A stretch of 64,000 nucleotides of DNA, taken from assembly GCA_039811185.1 (NCBI GenBank), contig JBDHYF010000001.1, positions 186,001-250,000 of the forward strand, written 5' to 3'. This DNA comes from JAEZDR01 sp039811185. Its GTDB lineage: Bacteria; Bacteroidota; Bacteroidia; Chitinophagales; Chitinophagaceae. Within the stretch, counting starts at the first letter, position 1. Each line of letters opens with the position of its first letter. Below the pieces are notes generated by a model. It was given only the letters and a program-made list of their open reading frames with translations. It was not told the origin of the DNA and did not search any database. The translations under genes were made by a program, and so were the position numbers. Below, one piece after another: positions 41,576 through 50,521 of this stretch.

Positions 41576-42937
41576 ATGGCTTCAGTTACACGTGAAAATA
41601 TTGGAAAGCTAACCGATAAACTAACGGTTAATTTATCGAAAGAAGATTATTTGCAATCGTTTGAGAAGAGCCTTAAACAATATGCGAAAAACGCCAACAT
41701 TCCCGGCTTCAGAAAAGGAATGGTACCGGCTGGACTGGTGAAAAAAATGTACGGACAAAGCGTTTTCACCGACGAAATTTTACGGACAGTTGAAAAAGAA
41801 CTGAACAACTACATGGTGAAAGAACAGCTCGATATTTTTGCACAGCCTTTACCTTTAAAAAATGATGCAAGAACGCTGGATGTAAATAACCCCGGCGACT
41901 ATGCTTTCGCATTTGAGATTGGATTAAAACCCGATTTTAAAATTGATACCGACTCTTTAACTGCCACCGTATACAAAGTAAATGTTACGGACGAAATGAT
42001 AAACGACGAAGCAAACAGGCTTCAGATGAGACACGGCAACATGACCGAACCCGAAGCAATTGACTCGGAAGAAAATGCTTTAAACCTCGACATTACTGAA
42101 GTTGACGAAAACGGCGCAGCCGTTACAGGCGCGGTTACCCATTCTAACTCGTTGCTCGTAAAATATTTTTCCGAAAAAGTGCGGAATCAGTGGATGGGAC
42201 TTAAAAAGGGCGACTCACTTGTATTTAAGCTTTCCAACGCTTTTGAAGGAAAAGAACTGGATTGGTTAATAGCCGACCTTCATCTGAACAAAAGCAACGC
42301 CGGCGACACCGAAAAATATTTCCGTTTTGTAATTACAAAAGTTGGATTCATTGAGAAGGCCGAGCTGAACGAAACCTTTTTTGAAACCGCTTTTCCGGGC
42401 AGAGGAATCAAAACAGAAGAAGAGTTTAGAAATGCCATTAAGGTACAGATAGAAAACCATTTTGATCAGCAAAGCAAAAATCAGGTGCACGATCAAATCT
42501 ATCACCAACTCATCGACAATACACCAATGGAGTTTCCTGAAGATTTTCTGAAGCGCTGGCTTACCTCCGGTGCCGAAAAGCCGAAAACAGAGGAGGAAGC
42601 GCAAAAGGAGTTGCCCACATTTATGAATCAGCTAAAATGGACGCTCATTAGTTCAAACCTGATTAATGAACACAAGATTGCTGTGGACAACGAAGAGATT
42701 AAGCATCAGGCGGTGCAGCAGATGCTGGGATATATGGGGATAGATAGTGCCGACGAAGCTCCCTGGCTTGAAGAATATGCCAACCGTATGTTACAAGACA
42801 AAAAGTTTGTTGAAAACACCTATTTCCAATTGCAGTCGTCTAAATTATTTAACCTGCTGGCATCACAGATAAAGACTACCGAAGAAGCCATCAGTGCGGA
42901 GGCGTTTAACGAAAAGTTGCACCACCACCACCACTAA
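41576..42937 (+). CDS. tig: Trigger factor with a C-terminal pentahistidine tail
   Basis: A 453-residue ribosome-associated chaperone that shields nascent chains. The N-terminal ribosome-binding domain has the signature GFRKGMVP (residues 44-51). A peptidyl-prolyl isomerase-position domain (about 150-250) is diverged from the FKBP type, so isomerase activity is doubtful. The helical C-terminal arm domain follows (about 265-440). The protein ends EKLHHHHH, with five consecutive CAC codons directly before TAA. The histidine tail is unusual and could bind metal. It is followed by a strong terminator. No clpP or clpX follows here. Confidence 0.94.
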   Translation: MASVTRENIGKLTDKLTVNLSKEDYLQSFEKSLKQYAKNANIPGFRKGMVPAGLVKKMYGQSVFTDEILRTVEKELNNYMVKEQLDIFAQPLPLKNDARTLDVNNPGDYAFAFEIGLKPDFKIDTDSLTATVYKVNVTDEMINDEANRLQMRHGNMTEPEAIDSEENALNLDITEVDENGAAVTGAVTHSNSLLVKYFSEKVRNQWMGLKKGDSLVFKLSNAFEGKELDWLIADLHLNKSNAGDTEKYFRFVITKVGFIEKAELNETFFETAFPGRGIKTEEEFRNAIKVQIENHFDQQSKNQVHDQIYHQLIDNTPMEFPEDFLKRWLTSGAEKPKTEEEAQKELPTFMNQLKWTLISSNLINEHKIAVDNEEIKHQAVQQMLGYMGIDSADEAPWLEEYANRMLQDKKFVENTYFQLQSSKLFNLLASQIKTTEEAISAEAFNEKLHHHHH

Positions 42938-42949
42938 AACATAGTCAGG

Positions 42950-42977
42950 AAGCCCGGTATTTTTCCGGGCTTTTTTT
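42950..42977 (+). terminator. Intrinsic terminator after trigger factor
   Basis: Stem AAGCCCGG / CCGGGCTT with a seven-base T-rich loop, then seven T. It starts 13 bases beyond the tig stop codon. Confidence 0.88.
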
Positions 42978-43054
42978 ATGCCTTGCAGCGCACAAAAACT
43001 TATTTTATCGGATGTGTTGGAATTCGATATTTTTATTGCCTTCAACAAATTGAA

Positions 43055-45109
43055 ATGGCTACACAAAAAGAATTTAAGCCCTTTATTGCCCCTGAGCAAA
43101 ATGTAAAAGAGTTTACTATAAAAGCCGTTGTTACCGGTTCTGTTTTCGGAGTTATATTCGGTGCGGCAACGGTATATCTTGCCCTAAAAGCCGGCTTAAC
43201 TGTTTCGGCCTCTATACCGATAGCGGTGATGTCGATTCTTCTAAGCCGCATGTTTTTGAAAACAACCATTCTCGAGAACAACATCATTCAAACCACCGGT
43301 TCGGCGGGCGAAAGTATTGCGGCAGGCGTGGTGTTTACATTACCGGGGTTCCTTTTCTTAAGCGACCCCGGCAGCGCCTCCTTCTTCAACTACTTTACCA
43401 TCCTAATTCTTGCCATCTTCGGCGGCGTACTCGGCACCTTAATGATGATTCCTCTGCGGAAGTCGTTAATCGTTCAGGAGCACGAAACCCTTCCCTATCC
43501 CGAAGGCACAGCTTGTGCAAGCGTGCTAAAGGCGGGCGAGAAAGGTGGCGATCTCGCAAAGGTAGCCGTATGGGGCGTGGTGTTTGCCTTTGGGTATGCG
43601 CTTCTCCAAAAAATATTTCATCTTATTGCGGAACTTCCGCAGTTTATGACAAAGCAGACAAACAAATATTTCCCGTCTGCCAAACTCAGCTCGGAAATAA
43701 CCCCTGAATACCTCGGTGTTGGCTACATTATCGGTCCTAAAATAGGCGGCGTGCTGGTGGCCGGCGGCGTGCTAAGCTGGTTTGTACTGATTCCGCTCCT
43801 CGCCACACTTGTACCGGCGGAAATAATTGCGCAGCAACAGTTTAAGCTCGGTTACCTTGCCGATATGGCCGCAGCGGGCGGAAAAGGCGGCTGGGATCCG
43901 GTTACAAAAACCTTTGCCGATTACTCAAGCGCCCTGTACTTCGCATACATCAGGCAAATTGGCGCCGGCGCCGTGGCGGCGGGCGGCTTTATCACCTTGT
44001 TTAAAACCATCCCCACCATTATCTCATCATTTAAAGGCAGCATCGGTTCACTAAAAAAAACAGATGCTTCTGCCGAAAAAACGACTGTCCTCCGTACCGA
44101 ACGCGATCTTTCTTTTAAAATAGTGGCAGTGGGCAGCATTGTTCTTGTATTGCTGATGGCTGTTCTTCCCAATATTCCCGGCGAATCCGTCGTTGGTAAA
44201 CTGCTCATCGGATTACTTGTGGTTATTTTTGGCGCCTTCTTCGTTACCGTTGCATCGCGTATTGTAGGACTCATTGGCTCGTCCAACAGCCCTATCAGCG
44301 GTATGACGATTGCGACCTTGATGGGAACCTGTTTAGTGTTTATTGCCGTGGGCTGGACCGGCCACGTGTACGAGCCTATGGCGCTCGTTGTAGGCGGCAT
44401 GATTTGTATTGCAGCCGCTAATGCAGGCGCCACCTCGCAGGATTTGAAAACCGGATTTTTAGTCGGCGCCACACCGAAGTATCAGCAAATTGCGCTTTTT
44501 ATCGGCGCCATCGTTTCTTCTATTGCTATTGGCGCAACGGTAAAAATTCTCGACACGCCAACTCAGGAAATGATTAGCCAGGGCATTCATCACGCTATCG
44601 GGTCGGAAGTGTATCCGGCGCCGCAGGGCACACTGATGGCAACGCTAATTAAAGGCATATTATCGTTTAACCTCGACTGGCAGTTTGTACTGGTAGGTGT
44701 AGCCATTGCAATTGTTATGGAGTTGTGCGGTATTAAAGCATTAAGTTTTGCAATTGGAATATATCTGCCCCTCAGCACCACACTTCCCATTTTTATTGGG
44801 GGCGCATTGCGCGGAATGGCCAACTGGCGGCACAAACGAAAAGGAATTCAAGATGTTGAAGAAGATGATCTGGGTAAGGGCAATTTGTTTGCAACCGGCC
44901 TTGTTGCCGGCGGCGCACTTGCGGGTGTGGTGGTAGCCATTTTATCGGTAAACGAAGGAATAATGGCAGGGCTTAGAAAAATAAACCTGGAACCTGCAAT
45001 TACTTCGGCCATTGGCGTAAACGGCTATTACATGTTGGGCGTTCTATTTTTTATGCTGATGGGTTATGTGTTGTATCGCATTGCAGTAAAACCCAACCGC
45101 ACCATCTAA
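43055..45109 (+). CDS. OPT-family oligopeptide transporter
   Basis: A 684-residue inner-membrane transporter with about 15 to 16 helices. Family landmarks are FTIKAVVTGSVFGVIFGAATVYLALKAGLT near the N-terminus, NNIIQTTGSAGESIAAGVVFTLPGF, and LPYPEGTACASVLKAGEKGG. SRIVGLIGSSNSPISGMT sits in the second half. Bacterial members import small peptides or metal chelates with protons. I chose ATG 43055 (MATQKEFKPF). Longer starts lie within the likely promoter region, where a TATTTTTA box precedes it. It stands alone between terminator and DUF1015. Confidence 0.92.
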   Translation: MATQKEFKPFIAPEQNVKEFTIKAVVTGSVFGVIFGAATVYLALKAGLTVSASIPIAVMSILLSRMFLKTTILENNIIQTTGSAGESIAAGVVFTLPGFLFLSDPGSASFFNYFTILILAIFGGVLGTLMMIPLRKSLIVQEHETLPYPEGTACASVLKAGEKGGDLAKVAVWGVVFAFGYALLQKIFHLIAELPQFMTKQTNKYFPSAKLSSEITPEYLGVGYIIGPKIGGVLVAGGVLSWFVLIPLLATLVPAEIIAQQQFKLGYLADMAAAGGKGGWDPVTKTFADYSSALYFAYIRQIGAGAVAAGGFITLFKTIPTIISSFKGSIGSLKKTDASAEKTTVLRTERDLSFKIVAVGSIVLVLLMAVLPNIPGESVVGKLLIGLLVVIFGAFFVTVASRIVGLIGSSNSPISGMTIATLMGTCLVFIAVGWTGHVYEPMALVVGGMICIAAANAGATSQDLKTGFLVGATPKYQQIALFIGAIVSSIAIGATVKILDTPTQEMISQGIHHAIGSEVYPAPQGTLMATLIKGILSFNLDWQFVLVGVAIAIVMELCGIKALSFAIGIYLPLSTTLPIFIGGALRGMANWRHKRKGIQDVEEDDLGKGNLFATGLVAGGALAGVVVAILSVNEGIMAGLRKINLEPAITSAIGVNGYYMLGVLFFMLMGYVLYRIAVKPNRTI

Positions 45110-45161
45110 GGCGAGGTCTGTTAACATTAAGGGTGTAACGACGAATCATTTTTGAAATGAT

Positions 45162-45169
45162 TATCTTTG
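45162..45169 (+). promoter_or_regulatory. -7 promoter element before the DUF1015 gene
   Basis: TATCTTTG matches TAnnTTTG and lies 23 bases before ATG 45193. It overlaps the upstream in-frame start at 45157, which is therefore not used. Confidence 0.5.
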
Positions 45170-45192
45170 CGCCCTTAAATTTTATTATCAGA

Positions 45193-46428
45193 ATGAGTGA
45201 GATCAGACCATTCAAAGCCCTGCGTCCACAGGCTCAGTTTGCGAAGCAGGTTGCGAGCAGACCGTACGATGTATTAAACAGCAAAGAAGCAAAAGTTGAA
45301 GCTCAGGGCAACCCTAATTCATTTCTGCATATCACTAAAAGCGAAATTACCTTACCCGAACAAACCGATATTCACTCGCAAGAGGTTTACGACAAAGCCA
45401 AGCAAAATCTGGATGCCTTTATTAAACGCGATGTTTTGTTTCGCGAGAATAAAAGCTGTTACTATTTGTACCGGCTGATGATGAACGGAAGGTCACAAAC
45501 GGGCCTTGTATGTATCAGCAGCATCCACGATTATGAACAAGGCGTAATTAAAAAACACGAGTTTACCCGTCCGGAAAAAGAACTCGACCGTATCAACCAC
45601 ATAAAAACCACCGGTGCTCAAACAGGAAATGTTTTTCTTGCTTACAGAAACGTGGATGAAATTGACGCACTTATCGATCAGTATACAACGGCAAAAAATC
45701 CGGTTTACGATTTTACCGCTGACGATGGCGTGCAACATACGATTTGGATTGTAAACGACACAGCGATTGTGGACAGCATCACCCATCTCTTTAAAGAAAA
45801 AGTTCCGTGCACATATATCGCGGACGGGCACCATCGTGCCGCCTCCGCTGCCAAGGTGAAGGAAGTGGCGGGAGATAAAATAACGCCCGATGGAAATTAT
45901 TTCTTAACCACTGTATTCCCGGCCAACCAACTGGAGATTATCGACTACAACCGCGTTGTAAAAGATTTAAACGGACTGTCGGAGGATGCGTTTTTGGCGA
46001 AAGTGAGTGAAGCCTTTCAGGTGGAACACGTTGGCAAAACGTCGGTAAAGCCTAAGCAGTTGCACGAGTTTGGACTGTACCTGAATGGCAATTGGTATAA
46101 GTTGGCAGCAAGAAGTGAATCTTATACAAGCGATCCGATTGGGGTGCTGGATGTAACGATTCTTCAAAACAACATTCTCGACAAAATTCTTGGCATTGCC
46201 GATCCGCGCACCGATAACCGAGTGGATTTCGTTGGTGGCATTCGCGGGTTAGGCGAGCTGGAAAAAAGGGTAAACAGTGGCGAGATGGCCGCAGCTTTCA
46301 GCCTCTACCCCGTGTCGATTCAGCAGTTGTTCGATATCGCCGACAGCGGAAACGTTATGCCTCCGAAAAGCACCTGGTTTGAGCCCAAACTCAGAGATGG
46401 CCTTCTAACCCACATGATTTATGAATAA
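45193..46428 (+). CDS. DUF1015-family protein
   Basis: A 411-residue cytosolic protein. Landmarks of the family are IRPFKALRPQAQFAKQVASRPYDVLNSKEAK at the start, and LDRINHIKTTGAQTGNVFLAYR. CTYIADGHHRAASAAKV near residue 212 carries the conserved GHHR, and the C-terminal LQNNILDKILGIADPRTDNRVDFVGGIRG completes the pattern. The arrangement resembles a ParB-like nuclease/CTPase fold, but no function is established. In several bacteria it lies near serine biosynthesis genes (serC, serA). None are here. It overlaps the TPR gene by 8 bases. Confidence 0.9.
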   Translation: MSEIRPFKALRPQAQFAKQVASRPYDVLNSKEAKVEAQGNPNSFLHITKSEITLPEQTDIHSQEVYDKAKQNLDAFIKRDVLFRENKSCYYLYRLMMNGRSQTGLVCISSIHDYEQGVIKKHEFTRPEKELDRINHIKTTGAQTGNVFLAYRNVDEIDALIDQYTTAKNPVYDFTADDGVQHTIWIVNDTAIVDSITHLFKEKVPCTYIADGHHRAASAAKVKEVAGDKITPDGNYFLTTVFPANQLEIIDYNRVVKDLNGLSEDAFLAKVSEAFQVEHVGKTSVKPKQLHEFGLYLNGNWYKLAARSESYTSDPIGVLDVTILQNNILDKILGIADPRTDNRVDFVGGIRGLGELEKRVNSGEMAAAFSLYPVSIQQLFDIADSGNVMPPKSTWFEPKLRDGLLTHMIYE

Positions 46429-47410
46429 ACTTTTTATTTCGCTTTTGTTGCTTTTTGTTGGCACGGTTTCCTACGCGCAGTCCGTCGATTCCCTACTGAA
46501 ATCGGCTAACAGTTTTATTATGGCAGGAGATGCTGAAAATGCGGTTTCTACTTTAAAAAAACTCGAAAAGCTATCGCCCGGCGATAATGAAGTAAAAAAG
46601 CTCTTTGCATTTACTTATTACAATCAGCGCGACTTTGCGTCGGCTCTTCCTTATGCGAACGAGCTTGCCACCTCGCCAAGCGCCGATTTCCAGCAAGTAC
46701 AGATGGCCGGCCTGGTGTACAAAGCCATTGCCATGTATAAAGAGGCTGAAAAGATGTATAGCAAAGCATTGGAGCGGTTTCCGGGTAACGGAACGCTGCT
46801 GAGTGAGTATGGCGAGCTGTTGCAGCTTAAAAAAGAAGACGACAAAGCGATTGTGCAGTGGGAAAAAGGAATTGCTTCAGACCCAAACATCTCATCCAAT
46901 TATTATTTTGCTGCCAGGCATTACAGTGCCAAAGGAAATTATGCGTGGGCCGTTTTGTATGGGGAAGTTTTTATGAACCTCGAAAGCTTCAGTGAGCGCA
47001 CAAATGAAACAAGAACCCAACTGATTGCCGATTACGGAAAACTGCTTGCGCCTTCCGCTCAAAAAAAATCATCCGGCGAAACGTTCGAATCTGCTTTTTT
47101 CGTTACGGTGCGCCATTATGGAAACTTCATTTCGACAGGAGTAAATGCCGCCGCTTTAACGAAGGTGAGAGCCTATTTTTTAAAGGAGTGGAATGATAAA
47201 TATGCCGCTCAATATCCATTCAAACTTTTCTCTTATTTACAGGAACTTACGGACCGGGAGTTATTTGCTGCCTACAACAACTGGCTCTTTTCGGAGCGAC
47301 AAAGCTTTGTAGAATGGGGAAAGCAAAATCAGTCGGCCTACAACGAGTTGGTTCAATTACAAAACAGCAGGCTTTTTAAGCTGCCTGCCGGGCAACATTA
47401 TCCTCATTAA
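46421..47410 (+). CDS. Secreted tetratricopeptide-repeat protein
   Basis: A 329-residue exported protein: signal peptide 1-19 (LFISLLLLFVGTVSYAQ), then four or so TPR-type helical hairpins between about residues 25 and 185 (SFIMAGDAENAVSTLKKLEKLSPGD, YNQRDFASALPYANELATSP, YKEAEKMYSKALERFPGN and following). A C-terminal helical part without a known motif follows. It is probably a periplasmic scaffold. The start overlaps the end of the DUF1015 gene by 8 bases, so the pair is likely co-translated. Confidence 0.83.
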   Translation: MNKLFISLLLLFVGTVSYAQSVDSLLKSANSFIMAGDAENAVSTLKKLEKLSPGDNEVKKLFAFTYYNQRDFASALPYANELATSPSADFQQVQMAGLVYKAIAMYKEAEKMYSKALERFPGNGTLLSEYGELLQLKKEDDKAIVQWEKGIASDPNISSNYYFAARHYSAKGNYAWAVLYGEVFMNLESFSERTNETRTQLIADYGKLLAPSAQKKSSGETFESAFFVTVRHYGNFISTGVNAAALTKVRAYFLKEWNDKYAAQYPFKLFSYLQELTDRELFAAYNNWLFSERQSFVEWGKQNQSAYNELVQLQNSRLFKLPAGQHYPH

Positions 47411-47485
47411 ATAAATTCCCTGCATCTCGCTTCCGATAGCGTTCACTTCATCTTTTTGCGTTATTTTTAGCATTAAACGAAACGT

Positions 47486-47788
47486 ATGGAACCACGAGAT
47501 GAAAAGCTTTATAAGCTGGCGATTAAACGTGCCAAATTTCGCTCGCATATTTTCAGTTATGGGGTTATTATTATTTTTCTTTGGGCCATTTGGTGGATAA
47601 GCAGTGGCAATCCGCCAAAGCTTTCCGGCTGGCCATGGCCTGTATGGCCCACATTGGGACTATTGATAGCATTGGCTTTTGAATACAACGAAGCCTTTCT
47701 TAGCAACACTGCGGACAGGGTAGACCGCGAATACGAAAAACTAAAAAGACGCAATCAAAAAACGAATGACTCCGACCAGATTATTTGA
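47486..47788 (+). CDS. 2TM-domain membrane protein
   Basis: A 100-residue protein fitting the Bacteroidota 2TM domain: a basic, amphipathic start (EKLYKLAIKRAKFRSHIFSYG), helix 1 (VIIIFLWAIWWI), a short Trp/Pro-rich loop (GWPWPVWPTLG), helix 2 and a charged tail (DREYEKLKRRNQ). The domain is found alone or fused to histidine kinases, and its role is unknown. The last 23 bases overlap the start of the acyl-CoA synthetase gene in another frame. Confidence 0.82.
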   Translation: MEPRDEKLYKLAIKRAKFRSHIFSYGVIIIFLWAIWWISSGNPPKLSGWPWPVWPTLGLLIALAFEYNEAFLSNTADRVDREYEKLKRRNQKTNDSDQII

Positions 47789-49556
47789 CAGTGTTGCTTT
47801 GCAACTAAAGGATTTTCCAAAAGATAATATGCTCGTTTCGAAAGTAAACGGAAATTGGAAACCCTATTCAACCCGGGAAGTTAGTGATATAGTAGATAAA
47901 TTTTCCGCCGGCCTGATGAAACTTGGCGTTTCCGGAAACGATTATACCGTTGAGCAGGCCGATAAAATTGCCATCATCAGCAACAACCGGCCGGAATGGG
48001 TGTTTACAGATCTTGCCGTGCAGCAGACGGGTGCAATCCTTGTTCCGTTATATCCTACCACCAGTCCGATTGAAATCACTTACATTTTAAACGATGCTCA
48101 GGTTAAATACATTTTTGTAAGCAATGGAGAGATGCACAGCAAAATCAGCCAGCTTCTTCCGGATGTTCCATCGTTACAAAAAATTTATTCGTTCGATGAA
48201 ATAAACGGCGTGGCGCATTGGACGGAGATATTGGCGGGTGTTACCACAAGCGATATCGAAAAAGTAGAGTCCATTAAAAATACCATCGGGCCGGAACAGG
48301 TGGCAACGATTATCTATACCTCGGGCACTACCGGCACACCGAAGGGCGTGATGCTTACGCACAAAAACATTGTAAGCAACGTATTGCTTTCCAAGGAAAG
48401 TTTTCCGTTTCCCAACGATCCCGGCACAAAGGTTTTAAGCTTTCTGCCCCTTAACCATATCTTCGAAAAAACCGTAACCTACATTTATCTTTTCAGCGGC
48501 ATTGGCATTTATTATGCCGAATCGCTGGAAACCATTGGTGATAACCTGAAAGAAATAAAGCCGGATGGATTTACGACGGTTCCGAGGCTGCTTGAAAAAG
48601 TTTTTGAAAAAATAATGGCTACCGGAAGCAACCTGAAGGGAATAAAAAGGAGTTTGTTTTTTTGGGCTGTAAAACTCGGAAAGCGTTACGACAACCGCGT
48701 TTCGGGCGGATGGCTCTACAACTTGCAGCTTGCACTTGCCAACAAAATAATTTTTAGTAAATGGCGCGAAGCGCTTGGCGGAAATGTATCGTTTATAATA
48801 ACGGGCGGCGCTGCTTGTCAGGAAATGTTATTGCGAATTTTTAATGCTGCAAAAATTCCGGTGTACGAAGGATATGGCCCCACCGAACACAGCCCGGTTA
48901 TTTGTGTGAACCGAAAACATCCTGAAGGCTTAACCAAGTTTGGCACTGTAGGCCCACCTATTAACGGCATAGAGGTAAAACTTGCTGATGATGGCGAAGT
49001 ACTGTGCAAAGGGCCTTGTGTAATGAAGGGATACTATAAGCGCCCCGACTTAACTGCTGAAACAATAATTGACGGTTGGTTGCACACGGGCGACATTGCC
49101 GAATGGGATGAAAATAAATTTTTAAAAATTACCGACAGAAAAAAGGAGCTTATAAAAACGAGCGGCGGCAAATATGTTGCGCCTCAAGCCCTCGAGAATA
49201 AGTTTAAAGAAAGCCCTTTTATAGAACAGATTATGGTTGTAGGCGAGGGTAAGAAGTTTGTTTCTGCGCTTATTGTTCCTTCAGCTTCGATGCTGAAATC
49301 ATTTATGGAGAAAGAAGAGATGACGTATAACGGCTTGACAGACGCCGTTACAAACAAAAAGGTTGTTAGTATGTTTAAAGACGTTGTGGAACGCCTGAAC
49401 CAAAACTTTAATCATGTGGAGCAGGTAAAAAAGTTTGTCTTACTGCCGAAGGAATGGAGCGTTGAAACCGGCGAAATGACGCCGAAGCTTAGCCTCAAAA
49501 GAAAAATTATTCTCCAGAAATTTTCGGGTGAAATTGAGGAGATGTATAAAGAATAA
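47766..49556 (+). CDS. Long-chain fatty-acid--CoA ligase (AMP-forming)
   Basis: A 596-residue ANL-superfamily enzyme that activates long-chain fatty acids to acyl-CoA through an acyl-AMP. Motif A3 YTSGTTGTPKG is at residues 184-194. GYGPTEHSPVICVNR, DGWLHTGDIAEWDENKFLKITDRKKELIKTSGGKYVAPQALEN and a C-terminal lysine-containing tail are all present. The length and N-terminus (TPTRLFDSVALQLKDFP) match the Bacteroidota FadD/FAA1-like group. It overlaps the 2TM gene by 23 bases and meets the convergent YkuK gene stop to stop with no gap. Confidence 0.94.
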   Translation: MTPTRLFDSVALQLKDFPKDNMLVSKVNGNWKPYSTREVSDIVDKFSAGLMKLGVSGNDYTVEQADKIAIISNNRPEWVFTDLAVQQTGAILVPLYPTTSPIEITYILNDAQVKYIFVSNGEMHSKISQLLPDVPSLQKIYSFDEINGVAHWTEILAGVTTSDIEKVESIKNTIGPEQVATIIYTSGTTGTPKGVMLTHKNIVSNVLLSKESFPFPNDPGTKVLSFLPLNHIFEKTVTYIYLFSGIGIYYAESLETIGDNLKEIKPDGFTTVPRLLEKVFEKIMATGSNLKGIKRSLFFWAVKLGKRYDNRVSGGWLYNLQLALANKIIFSKWREALGGNVSFIITGGAACQEMLLRIFNAAKIPVYEGYGPTEHSPVICVNRKHPEGLTKFGTVGPPINGIEVKLADDGEVLCKGPCVMKGYYKRPDLTAETIIDGWLHTGDIAEWDENKFLKITDRKKELIKTSGGKYVAPQALENKFKESPFIEQIMVVGEGKKFVSALIVPSASMLKSFMEKEEMTYNGLTDAVTNKKVVSMFKDVVERLNQNFNHVEQVKKFVLLPKEWSVETGEMTPKLSLKRKIILQKFSGEIEEMYKE

Positions 49557-50030
49557 TCAGTTTACTGCTTTATCGGCGCAGCAACTGCTTGCAAAAGCTT
49601 CGGGTTTTGCTTTAAACGCAAAGCCCATCCCCAGTATATAGCCCATTGCCTCTTTCAGCGCATCATGGCTTTTAAACTGCGGATTGGTGTTGATATCAGC
49701 ATGAACTTCCATCTCCACTTCATACTCAATAAACAGATCGCACAACTCGTACGCAACCTCAATGCTCTTTGCCACCTCCAACAACATTCTTTCTTTAAGA
49801 TGATATTGATGATGGGATTTTTCGTTGTGGATGTACATGAATCCGCCGCAGTGCTCACGAAGAAAAACAATCACTGTTGCAAATTCTGTTTCCGCTCCTT
49901 TTACCTGACTGTCGGTGCCTATGCACACCTTTAGATTCACACCTTTTTCCCTTTCAATGCGGATGGCTTCTTCTACTGCCGCCTTTATAGGGAGGCGAAT
50001 TTGATCGCCGTTAAATTTTCTCCAAAGCAT
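49557..50030 (-). CDS. YkuK-like RNase H-fold protein (DUF458)
   Basis: A 157-residue soluble protein of the YkuK family with a ribonuclease H-like fold. It has an N-terminal strand with KVCIGTDSQV (first conserved Asp), a central ERMLLEVAKSIEVAYELCDLFIEYEVEMEVHADINTNP (acidic residues on a strand) and a C-terminal AMGYILGMGFAFKAKPEAFASS. B. subtilis YkuK is of unknown function and linked to sporulation-phase expression. A nuclease role is inferred from the fold. Its stop codon abuts that of the acyl-CoA synthetase. Confidence 0.85.
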   Translation of the reverse strand: MLWRKFNGDQIRLPIKAAVEEAIRIEREKGVNLKVCIGTDSQVKGAETEFATVIVFLREHCGGFMYIHNEKSHHQYHLKERMLLEVAKSIEVAYELCDLFIEYEVEMEVHADINTNPQFKSHDALKEAMGYILGMGFAFKAKPEAFASSCCADKAVN

Positions 50031-50133
50031 AGTTTTCTGTTTCAGGAAAGCTATTCAGAAAAATCAGCAATAAGTAAAAAGCGTTATTTGTTTTTTGCAC
50101 AAGGGTGTGTACAACAACAAAAGACGCTTATAA

Positions 50134-50493
50134 TCAATATTGTTCGGTGCTTAATAAAACAAGCGTACAGGCAATCACGGGTTGAATTCCGTTTGCTTTA
50201 GCCAATTTTTCCAGCTCCGGATTTTCTGTGCCGGGGTTAAATATGATGCGCTTCGGATGGAGCGAAAGAATATAATCGTAATAGGGCTTCTGATTTATGG
50301 CGCGCAAGTACAAAGTAACCGTATCTACCTCATTGTCCTGTACAGGCTGTTTCGAAATTTCAACCGATTTAATCCTTCCAACCCTGTTGCCGATCGCAAT
50401 CACGGGATGGCTGTGTGCGAGCAAACGTTCTACGGCAAGGTAGCTATAGCGGTCGGGATTATCAGACGCCCCCAATACAACAGTCTTCTTCAT
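50134..50493 (-). CDS. CoA-binding (YccU-type) Rossmann protein
   Basis: A 119-residue single-domain protein with a CoA-binding Rossmann fold: VVLGASDNPDRYSYLAVERLLAHSHPVIAIG at the start, a middle VDTVTLYLRAINQ, and RIIFNPGTENPELEKLAKANGIQPVIACTLVLL, where the Cys-containing end matches YccU-like proteins. Such domains also form part of succinyl-CoA synthetase alpha and acetate-CoA ligases. The stand-alone form has no settled function. It lies 28 bases after dprA on the same strand, a pairing that may be operonic. Confidence 0.87.
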   Translation of the reverse strand: MKKTVVLGASDNPDRYSYLAVERLLAHSHPVIAIGNRVGRIKSVEISKQPVQDNEVDTVTLYLRAINQKPYYDYILSLHPKRIIFNPGTENPELEKLAKANGIQPVIACTLVLLSTEQY

Positions 50494-50521
50494 AATTAAA
50501 GTTTTACAATCATTACGCCAA

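Noticed and set aside
42911..42940. Pentahistidine tail as vector or cloning contamination
   Set aside because: The tail has five, not six, histidines, lacks the LEHHHHHH vector context, and is followed by a native terminator and contiguous chromosomal genes.
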